A stretch of DNA of 64,000 nt from the NCBI RefSeq assembly GCF_022605725.1, contig NC_065554.1:29407100-29471099 (forward strand), read 5' to 3'. The stretch is from Anthonomus grandis grandis. Its lineage: Eukaryota > Arthropoda > Insecta > Coleoptera > Curculionidae. The position numbers were made by a program, and so were the translations under genes. The notes below the pieces were generated by a model, which was not told the DNA's origin, ran no database searches, and saw only the letters and a program-made list of their open reading frames with translations. Numbering within the stretch: position 1 is the stretch's first letter; every line of letters begins with the position of its first letter. This document shows positions 51,077 to 63,000 of this stretch, piece after piece.

Positions 51077-54000
51077 CTGTCGGGATAGAAAAACATCCAA
51101 CAAAATTTGTTTTCACATCATTATCATAATAAATTAGTGAGATGTAACCTTACTTACGCTCACCTTATAAACGGGTGTCATGCTCCCATTAATCATTTCC
51201 ATGACGGTTTCTTCGATAATTTCTTGCATGTGCTCGTCGTCGTTTATCGAAGGCGACTGATAAATATTGTTCGGAATCGACCATAAGTTCGGGTAAGTCT
51301 GGTTGAATAAGATGAACTCGGGGGTTACCTAAGAAAATATATTGGGTATAAAAAGAAGTAAGTACAAAGTTATTTTTACTCTGAGACCAGCTGACATATC
51401 AAAGGATTTTTCTGTTAAGTTTCTTTAAGGGAGTTTTATTGGATCATCTACTTCACTGGCATTCCCATATTAATATTGTTGCCGGAAGGCTAAAAACATC
51501 TACATATATATGCCCTTCGTCGCCTAGCTGGATGATTATGTGAATCTGGCGTGAGAACAGCCTATTTTGGCACCTTCCATCCTTTAGCCACATATGTTAT
51601 TCTAGCGTGGGGTCATGCCCCACAAACAAAAAGGTTGTTTTCACTACAGAGAAGGGCAATCAGAATTTTGGGTAGGCTGGGTTGCAGGGAGGATTGTAGA
51701 TCTGTTTTCTGTCTGAATACTTACCCTACCTTCCGTATATATATTGGAAAATCTTTTATGGGTACACAGGAATAGGGATCTGTATAAAGTACATGGTGAT
51801 ATACACTACGATGGTACTAGAAACATAAATAAGCTAGTTCCAATTTACCAACGCTTAACAAGGTGTCAGAGTGGTCCCGGATTTCTAGCTATTAACTTAT
51901 ATATTAAACTTACTACCGACTATGTGGATTTAGATTTGGAACGTTTTAAGAATGAAATAAAACAAATTCTAGTCTCTAATGCCTTCTATTCAACTGAAGA
52001 GTTCTTAAACTTCACATTCTATCTGTGATACTGAGTACCTACCATTTATATTGCGTTTCATTTAAGACATATTGTGATTGTGTATTATTCATAGTATGTA
52101 TATCAATCACTGTGTTTTGGTTTTAATGAGTTTTATGTAGTGTTTTAGGAAAAATTTTATTATCAATTTTTATAAACAGTCACCCTATTTTTTAACTGTA
52201 TATTGGCATTAATAAATTGATTGATTAATTGATTGATTGATTGATTGAATATACCAAAAATTTACAAAAAACGATAATAATATATAATGTGTTGCTTGGA
52301 TAACCTCGTAAGCAAAACACATATCGAAAATAAAAAAAAGAGTTTTAGTTAGTGATAAAACAGTTTTCTGTGCCACACCAAAGATTCCCACCATAACCAT
52401 GACATGTTGAGACACACTGTTGAAAGCACTCACCTCATATTGCTTCAATAACCTCAAAAGTTTCACCACTATCCCGGTGGTGGTACTGTACACGCTCTTC
52501 GGCACACCCTCCGCTTGTAAATAGTGCTGAAATATCCCGAAACAACCCGATTTGCTCATCGCGTCCAGAGCCTGGAACAGTCTCTTCCTAATTTCTTTAT
52601 CGTCCATCCGGATTATTTTCTTATGCTCCTTCGAGAAGATTACGGAGGGAAACTCGCCGTCCGCCATGCCTTTAATAGAAAATCGATGTCGGGTCGTGAG
52701 TTTTGTTGTTTTATCAAGATAATGATTTACCTTGTTTATATTTTTAATTTATATTTTTAATTTACTTTAATTACCTTGATGATAACAGTAGTAGGTATAA
52801 CTACCGAAATGTTAGTTCAAATTAGGTACTTTTTAAAATGTAGGTCTTTTCGTTGTTTTTATCGTTTTTTAATTGAGCTCAGAGATTAATAGATTAAACC
52901 TCAGCTCCTAGGTATATAAAAAAAATCTATTATACCTCAAGTAAATTATTGTATTTAAAACTTATTAAAATTAAATTAAGTATATCGAACGGTATCATTA
53001 TAGAGACTTGAGTTCATATTTCTTTTAAATACGTGCATAAGTCTATTTTCTTCTTCTTTTCAATTTTTTGAGCGTGTGAGATAGAGTAATTTCTAAATTG
53101 CCATAAGTTACCCTTAATTTAATTAAATAATTTAATAATAAACAACAAATTCATTCTATTTTTTTTCTGTAATAAATTTGGCGCCCAACGTGGGACGCAT
53201 TCGTCACAACAATCCTACAGATTTTACTTAATGATTTACCTTGTTTTTCTAAATGTTTTACGGTGACGTGTTCCCAAAACGTCACCGTTTGCTCCTGGAC
53301 GTCCTGCGTTTTCTCCCTGAGGGCCACCTTTACCATCACATTGTGCATTTTCGATTTATCCTCTTTGGTGTTCCATTCGGATTTGTAGATTTGGGTGATC
53401 AGCGTGATCGCCTCTCGGATGATCACGGGTTCCTCCTCTTTTAAGATCAGCTTCAATATTTTGTCCTAAAAGAGAGGTCAATATAATAAAATTGATCTGC
53501 ATCTGATCTGATTTGTTACCAGTAAGTGTCCACCAAGGATTTTTTCTCCTATGTCCTCCATTTTGATCATCTCTTGTAGGCATTTTAGGGCGGTGGCCTT
53601 CACTGATCGGTCAGAGTCGGTTAGTGTCATGGTTAGGATTAAATCGTGGGTGAGAAACTCTTCTAGGATGATTTTGTATGAGGAGAATCCTAAATTAGAA
53701 GAAATCTTGATTGTATCAAAAGGAACGAATTTTATCATTTTGGAGTTATTGAGGAAATTTTAATTTACCTCTCGTTTTATAATTTTTTATTAAGGATTTA
53801 ACTTGAAGTGTTATTTTTGCAATAAAATGAAGTTTTTTTAATAATTTGGTGCATGTTTAAGCAAATTTGGATAATTTTTGAGAGAGTTATGGCTATTTTT
53901 GTCCTAAAGCTTTAAGAAAATTGAATAATTGTTACCATCACCTTTGAATCCCTATGAAAAATTCCTTATTAAGAAAATTAATTTGATATATCGTTTTTAT

Positions 54001-57000
54001 AATATAATAAAATTTTCTTAACAATTTGGTGAATGTTTAGGCAATTTTAAACAATTTTTGAGGGAACTATGGGCGTTCTTGTATTCGAACTCCAGAAAAA
54101 ATTGAAATATTGTTACCGTCAATTCTGACTTAATGTAAAAAATGTATAGTGATAAAAACTAGCTAGGAATCTTATTTTTTAATAAGACGAAGTTTCTTTA
54201 ATAAGTTGGTGGAAATTTGAGCAATTTTGGACAGTTTTTGAAGCAGTTGTGGGTGTTTTAGTCCTTCAGGGCCAAAAAAATTGCAAAATTGTTATCATCA
54301 TCTTTGACTTCCTGTAAAAAGTTTTTTATTAAAAAAACTAACGTGAAATGTTTTATTTTTATAATAAAATAAAGTTTTCCTAATAGTTTAGGAAAAGTTT
54401 AAGCAATCTTGTAATAAAATGAAGTTTTCTTAACAATTTTGTAACAGTCTGAACAATTTTGAAGAATTTTTAAACGTACAAATGTTAAAATTATTACCAT
54501 CATCTTTAAAGTTTTGAAAAAAATTTCTTGTCTAGAAGATTAACTTAAAATGCTGTTTTTAATATAAAATAATAAGTTGTTAATAAATTAGTGAAATTTT
54601 TAACAAGTTTGGACAATTCTTGAGGCAGTTATAGGCGTTCTTGTACTTGAACTTTAAAAAAATTAAAAAAATTGTTATCATCACCTTCGAAGTCTTGTAA
54701 AAAATTTCTTGTTATAGAAATTAACTTGAAATATTATTTTTGTAATAAAATGAAGTTTTCTTAACAATTTAGTGGAAGTTTGAGCAATTTTGGACGATTT
54801 TTAAGAGAGTTGTGAGCATTTTTGTACTTGAACTCCAAAAAAAATTAAAAATTGTTACAAACACATTCAAATTTTTGCGAAAAATTCCTTATTAAGAAAA
54901 TTTACTTAGAATAATAATGTTAATTAAAAATTGAGTTTTTTTAATAATTTGGTAAAAGCTTGAGTAATTCTGAACAGTTTTTGAAGGAGTTATGGGTTTT
55001 TGTGTCCTTAAGGTCTAAAAAAATTACAAAATTCTTTGTAATTTATAATTATAAAAATTTTTTTACAAATTTTTACCATCATCTTTAAATTCCTGTAGAA
55101 AATGTCTTATTAAAATAGTTAACTTGAAATATTATTTTTGTAATAAAATAAAGTTTTTTTAACAATTTGGTGGAAGTTTGAGCAATTTTGGACAATTTTT
55201 ATGGGATTTATGAACGTTTATGTTCTTAAGCGCCAAAAAAATTGAAAAATTATTATTATCATCTTTAAAGTTTTGTAAAAAATTTCTTGTTATAGAAATT
55301 AACTTTAAAGTTTATATTTATAATAAAATTAAGTTTTCCTAATAATATGGTGGAAGTGTGAGCAATTTTGGACAATTTTTAAGGGAGTTGTGGACATTTT
55401 TGTACTTAAACTCCAAAAAAAATTAGAAAATGTTACCACCAACTTTAAATCTCTGTAAAAAAATTATTATTAACAAATTTAGTTAATATGTTGTTTTTGT
55501 TATAAAATAAGGTTTACTTAACAATTTGGTGGAAACTTGAGCAATTTTGAACAATATTTGAAGGAGTTATGGGTTTTTTTGTCCTAAAGGTCTAAAAAAA
55601 TTATAAAATTGTTACCGTCATCTGTGAATTTCTGTAGAAAATTTTTTATTATAATAATTAACCTGAAATATTATTTTTGTAATAAACCAAAGTTTTTTTG
55701 ATAATTTGGTGGAGGTTTGAGCAATTTTGGACAATTTTTATGGGATTTATGACTGCTTATGTTCTTGAGCTCCAAAAAAATTGAAAAATTGTTACTAACA
55801 CATTCGAATTTCTGTGAAAAATTCTAAATTAAAAAAATTTACTTAAAGTGTTGTTGTTATAATAAAATAGAGTTTGCCTAACAATTTGGTGAAAGTTTAA
55901 GAAATTTTCGACAATTTTTAAGGATGTTATAGGCGTTCTCGTACTTTTGGTCCAAAAAAATTGCAAAATTGTTTCCATAATCTTTGAAGTTTTGTGAAAA
56001 ATTTCTTGTTATAGAAATTAACTTTAAAGTTTATTTTTATAATAAAATGAAGTTTTCTTAATAATTTGGTGGAAGTTTGAGCAATTTTGGACAATTTTTG
56101 AGGGAGTTGTGGGCATTTTTGAACATATACTCCAAAAAAAAAGAAAAATTGTTACTAACACATTTGAATTTCTGTGAAAAATTCTAAATTAAAAAAATGT
56201 ACTTAAAGTGTTGTTGTTATAATAAAATAGAGTTTGCCTAACAATTTGGTGAAAGTTTAAGAAATTTTCGACAATTTTTGAGGAAGTTATAGGCGTTCTT
56301 GTACTTTTGCTCCAAAAAAATTGCAAAATTGTTACCACCAACTTTAAATCTCTGTAAAAAAATTATTATTGACAAATTAAGTTAGTATGTGGTTTTTGTT
56401 ATTATATAAAGTTTACTTAATAATTTGGTGGAAGCTTGAGCAATTTTGAACAATTTTTGAAGGAGTTATGGGTTTTTTTGTCCTTAAGGTCCAAAAAAAT
56501 TATAAAATTGTTACCATCATGTTTGACATCATGTAGCAAATTTCTTATTAAAATAATTAACTTGAAATATTATTATTGTAATAAAATGATGTTTTATTAA
56601 TAATTTAGTGGAAGTTTTTGGAAAATTGTTACCATCAACTTTAAAATCTTTATAAAAAAATCTATCATTAAAAAATTTAGTTGATATATTGTTTTTGTTA
56701 TCAGATAAAGTTTTCTTAACAATTTGAGGGAACCTTGAGCAATTTTGAAGAAGTTTTTGTGCTTAAGATCCAAAAAAATTAGAAAATTGTTACCATCGCC
56801 TTTGAATTTTTGTGAAAATTGTTTTATTGAAAAAATTGACTTGAAATATTATCTTTATAATAAAATGAAGTTTTCTTAACAATTTGGTGAACGTTTAAGC
56901 AATTTTGGATAATTCTTGATGGAAATATCGGCGTTCTTGCACTTAAGCCCCAAAAAAATTGGAAAAATTTTTACCATCATCTTTGACTTCCTGTAAGAAA

Positions 57001-60000
57001 TTTATAATTAAATAAATTAACTTAATATATTATTATTTTATTAAAACAAAGTTTTCTTAACAATTTGGTGAAAGTTTAAGCAATTTTGGACAATTTTTGA
57101 GAGAGTTATGGGCGTTTTTGCCTGCTTAAAGTTGTCCACAAAATGAGTTCTTTACCAGGTTTATAGGTCAGCAAGGCCCAATTTATTGCTGTTTAACGTT
57201 TAATAAAACTACAAACCCTTACATATTTTTTTTCCTGTAATAAACTCCTATATTTTAATAATTTTGTTAAGCGAGAAGCATTGGTAGAACCAGAAACCCT
57301 ACTACGAGCCTCTAGTTATTTAATTACGAACCCCTATAAATTAATAAAAACTACCAGATATTTACGAGAAACCCCTATAAATATTTTTTATATTCTTAAA
57401 TATTAACTTTTACCAACCCCTAGAAAGTTTTTTAGGTGCCGCTACTCTTTTTTCAACCCTTGATAACTTTGCCCCTAATAAACCTAAAAACCTCGCTAAA
57501 CCCTTATTTCGTAGAAAATTTAATGACCTATCCGCAGAAGACTTTACTATTTTATTTACCATCAAAAAAGTCATTAAAACTTTCTTTGTAACTATAATCG
57601 TTTCCGAGGTATTAAGTAGTTTTTTCATTGATTGATAAAAATTTGGATTCTACAGTATTGGGAAAAATATCGCGCAAAACTGCTGAACACTTACTTGCCA
57701 GGCATTATTCTTTATAAAACTTAATATATAGCCTTGGAATTCCATTAGAATAATAAGAATTCCATTGAATTGAGGAGGAGTGAGGTTTTTTATTCAATAG
57801 GATTCTTATTTTTGTAATGAAAATACCAGGAAATTCATTAGATTTTATGTGGAAGTCATTTAGTTTGCTGTGGAATTTCTTCAGAAGTAATGGATTTGTT
57901 AATTCCTGGAATTTTTAATTTTGCAGTGTAATTCCAATGAAAATAATTAGATTCTATGCAGAAATCCATTATATGGAATTTTCTTTTACTGCATCACTAA
58001 AAAGGTCCTTTGGAAATACAATAAATAAGAAGTTATTGAGGAATTTCTCAATTAGTTGCAAAAAATCATGATACAGTCAAAGGCTTTACAAAAATCTAAA
58101 TAACTTCAAAACCCATGCAACGATTTTAGTGATTTAAGTTTCGCATAAAAGCCAATGAGTTTCCTCACCAAAAAGCCCCTTACAAATTTTCTTGGAAATA
58201 CAACCATTTAGGAGTTATTGAAGAGTTTCTCAGTTAGTCGCAAAAAATCATGATACAGTCAAAGGCTCTACAAAAATCTAAATAACTTCAAAATCCATGC
58301 AACGATTTTAGTGATTTAAGTTTCGCATGAAAGCCAATGAGTTTCCTCACAAAAAAGTTTCTTACAAATTTTCTTGGAAATACAACCATTTAGGAGTTAT
58401 TGAAGAGTTTCTCAGTTAGTCGCAAAAAATCATGATACTGTCAAAGGCCTTACAAAAATCTAAATAACTTCAAAACCCATGCAACGATTTTAGTGATTTA
58501 AGTTTCGCATGAAAGCCAATGAGTTTCCTCACTAAAAAGTTTCTTACAAATTTTCCTGGAAATACAACCATTTAGGAGTTATTGAAGAGTTTCTCAGTTA
58601 GTTGCAAAAAATCATGATGCAGTCAAAGGCTTTACAAAAATCTAAATAACTTCAGAATCCGTGCAACGATTTTAGTGATTTAAGTTTCGCATGAAAGCCA
58701 ATGAGTTTCCTCATAAAAAAGTTTTTTAGAAATTTTCTTGGAAATACAACCATTTAGGAGTTATTGAAGAGTTTCTTAGTTAGTTGCAAAAAATCATGAT
58801 GCAGTCAAAGGCTTTACAAAAATCTAAATAACTTCAAAATCCATGCAACGATTTTAGTGATTTAAGTTTCGCATGAAAGCCAATGAGTTTCCTCACTAAA
58901 AAGTTTCTTACAAATTTTCCTGGAAATACAACCATTTAGGAGTTATTGAAGAGTTTCTTAGTTAGTTGCAAAAAATCATGATGCAGTCAAAGGCTTTACA
59001 AAAATCTAAATAACTTCAGAATCCGTGCAACGATTTTAGTGATTTAAGTTTCGCATGAAAGCCAATGAGTTTCCTCATAAAAAAGTTTCCTAGAAATTTT
59101 CTTGGAAATACAACCATTTAGGAGTTATTGAAGAGTTTCTTAGTTAGTTGCAAAAAATCATGATGCAGTCAAAGGCTTTACAAAAATCTAAATAACTTCA
59201 GAATCCGTGCAACGATTTTAGTGATTTAAGTTTCGCATGAAAGCCAATGAGTTTCCTCATAAAAAAGTTTTTTAGAAATTTTCTTGGAAATACAACCATT
59301 TAGGAGTTATTAAAGAGTTTCTCAGTTAGTTGCAAAAAATCATGATGCAGTCAAAGGCTTTACAAAAATCTAAATAACTTCAAAATCCGTAAAACGATTT
59401 TAGTGATTTAAGTTTCACATGAAAGCCAATGAGTTTCCTCACCAAAAAGCTCCTTACATATTTTCTTGGAAATACAACTATTTAGGAGTTATTGAAGAGT
59501 TTCTCAGTTAGTTGCAAAAAATCATGATACAGTCAAAGGCTTTACAAAAATCTAAATAATTTCAAAATCCATGCACCGATTTTAGTGATTTAAGTTTCAC
59601 ATGAAAGCCACTAAGTTTCCTCACAAAAAAGCCCCTTACAAATTTTCTTGCAAATACAACCATTTAGGAGTTATTAAAGAGTTTCTCAGTTAGTTGCAAA
59701 AAATCATGATGCAGTCAAAGGCTTTACAAAAATCTAAATAACTTCAAAATCCGTAGAACGATTTTAGTGATTTAAGTTTCACATGAAAGCCAATGAGTTT
59801 CCTCACCAAAAAGCTCCTTACATATTTTCTTGGAAATACAACCATTTAGGAGTTATTGAAGAGTTTCTCAATTAATTGCGAAAAATCATGATACTGTCAA
59901 AGGCTTTACAAAAATCTAAATAACTTCAAAATCCATGCAACGATTTTAGTGATTTAAGTTTCGCATAAAAGCCAATGAGTTTCCTCACCAAAAAGCCCCT

Positions 60001-63000
60001 TACAAATTTTCTTGGAAATACAACCATTTAGGAGTTATTGAAGGGTTTCTCAGTTAGTTGCAAAAAATCATGATACAGTCAAAGGCTTTACAAAAATCTA
60101 AATAACTTCAAAATGCATGCACCAATTTTAGTGATTTAAGTTTCACATGAAAGCCACTGAGTTTCCTCACTAAAAAGTTTCTTACAAATTTTTCTGGAAA
60201 TACAACCATTTAGGAGTTATTGAAGAGTTTCTCAGTTAGTTGCAAAAAATCATGATGCAGTCAAAGGCTTTACAAAAATCTAAATAACTTCAAAATCCAT
60301 GCAACGATTTTAGTGATTTAAGTTTCGCATGAAAGCCAATGAGTTTTCTCACTAAAAAGTTTCTTACAAATTTTCCTGGAAATACAACCATTTAGGAGTT
60401 ATTGAAGAGTTTCTCAATTAGTTGCAAAAAATCATGATACTGTCAAAGGCTTTACAAAAATCTAAATAACTTCAAAATCCATGCAACGATTTTAGTGATT
60501 TAAGTTTCGCATGAAAGCCAATGAGTTTCCTCACTAAAAAGTTTCTTACAAATTTTCCTGGAAATACAACCATTTAGGAGTTATTGAAGAGTTTCTCAAT
60601 TAGTTGCAAAAAATCATGATACTGTCAAAGGCTTTACAAAAATCTAAATAACTTCAAAATCCATGCAACGATTTTAGTGATTTAAGTTTCGCATAAAAGC
60701 CAATGAGTTTCCTCACCAAAAAGCCCCTTACAAATTTTCTTGGAAATACAACCATTTAGGAGTTATTGAAGGGTTTCTCAGTTAGTTGCAAAAAATCATG
60801 ATACAGTCAAAGGCTTTACAAAAATCTAAATAACTTCAAAATGCATGCACCGATTTTAGTGATTTAAGTTTCACATGAAAGCCACTGAGTTTCCTCACTA
60901 AAAAGTTTCTTACAAATTTTTCTGGAAATACAACCATTTAGGAGTTATTGAAGAGTTTCTCAGTTAGTTGCAAAAAATCATGATGCAGTCAAAGGCTTTA
61001 CAAAAATCTAAATAACTTCAAAATCCATGCAACGATTTTAGTGATTTAAGTTTCGCATGAAAGCCAATGAGTTTCCTCACTAAAAAGTTTCTTACAAATT
61101 TTCCTGGAAATACAACCATTTAGGAGTTATTGAAGAGTTTCTCAATTAATTGCGAAAAATCATGATACTGTCAAAGGCTTTACAAAAATCTAAATAACTT
61201 CAAAATCCATGCAACGATTTTAGTGATTTAAGTTTCGCATGAAAGCCAATGAGTTTCCTCACTAAAAAGTTTCTTACAAATTTTCCTGGAAATACAACCA
61301 TTTAGGAGTTATTGAAGAGTTTCTCAATTAGTTGCAAAAAATCATGATACTGTCAAAGGCTTTACAAAAATCTAAATAACTTCAAAATCCATGCAACGAT
61401 TTTAGTGATTTAAGTTTCGCATGAAAGCCAATGAGTTTCCTCACTAAAAAGTTTCTTACAAATTTTCCTGGAAATACAACCATTTAGGAGTTATTGAAGA
61501 GTTTCTCAATTAGTTGCGAAAAATCATGATACTGTCAAAGGCTTCACAAAAATCTAAATAACTGCAAAATCCATGCAACGATTTTAGTGATTTAAGTTTC
61601 GCATGAAAGCCAATAAGTTATCTCACTAAAAAGTTTCTTACAAATTTTCCTGGAAATACAACCATTTAGGAGTTATTGAAGAGTTTCTCAATTAATTGCG
61701 AAAAATCTTGATACTGTCAAAGGCCTTACAAAAATCTAAATAACTTCAAAACCCATGCAACGATTTTAGTGATTTAAGTTTCGCATAAAAGCCAATGAGT
61801 TTCCTCACCAAAAAGCCCCTTACAAATTTTCTTGGAAATACAACCATTTAGGAGTTATTGAAGAGTTTCTCAGTTAGTCGCAAAAAATCATGATACAGTC
61901 AAAGGCTCTACAAAAATCTAAATAACTTCAAAATCCATGCAACGATTTTAGTGATTTAAGTTTCGCATGAAAGCCAATGAGTTTCCTCACAAAAAAGTTT
62001 CTTACAAATTTTCTTGGAAATACAACCATTTAGGAGTTATTGAAGAGTTTCTCAGTTAGTTGCAAAAAATCATGATGCAGTCAAAGGCTTTACAAAAATC
62101 TAAATAACTTCAAAATCCATGCAACGATTTTAGTGACTTAAGTTTCACATAAAAGCCAATGAGTTTTCTCACCAAATAGCCCCCTACAAGTTTCCTTGTA
62201 GATACAATCGTTTTGGACTTATTTAGCATGTTTTCTAAACTTTCTTTACTAAATATTTCTAAAACTCCTCCAAAAACTGAAAATTGATACATGTTCCCTT
62301 GACAAGAAAGAAGAAAGTTAGACTTACACACGCACTAAGTCTCTTTACCTTTATTAACCTTTTGGCAAATGGTACAGACAACAATCAAAGAGGCATTCCG
62401 TACTTCCGGATCGCAATTGAAACACTTATCGAAAAGCATCGAACCCAAATCGTTTATCGACGTATTACTATTGTCGACCAGTAGGGCCATATTAGGGCTC
62501 ATATGTTTCGATATGGTAATGTTTAGAGCCTTTAGGGCCTTTAGGGTAATCTGAAAAGAATTTATAAAATATTTAATGTATTCAAGAGTGAGCTTTTACC
62601 TCAGCAGAGCAATTGGTGTAGTAATACAAGAACTCGTACACAAGATTGGCCAACTCGATACTGCCGATGCTCTCCCTCCAAGATAAATCGAAATTTTCCA
62701 AATAAACCAAAATCGCTTCCAGTAAAGAATCCGCTAATAAATCGTCGTTTTTTATCGCGCCATGTATCGAAATTCTTTTCAGGTACTTTATAAAGTCCCT
62801 AAGGGAATAGATCATCGACTGGAACACTATGGCCATATTTTTTCTGGAGTACATCGATTTCGACTTGATTATAGTTTTCAGTGCTTTCATTTCAATTGAT
62901 AAAGGGCATTTGACGATTTGCTCTCTTATTTCATAACCTAAAACGACACTATACTCATTAAATTTTCTAAGTCAATTAACAAAAAAAATGTCACTCACCT

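Noticed and set aside
52665..52667. ATG at the start of MADGEFPSV as a translation start
   Set aside because: It follows directly after a splice acceptor in the phase required by the upstream exon, so it is an internal Met.
53690..53738. N-terminal extension MIKFVPFDTIK of exon 5
   Set aside because: A stop lies just upstream, there is no acceptor before it, and 'ttcttctaatttag' at 53,690 gives the phase needed to join exon 4.
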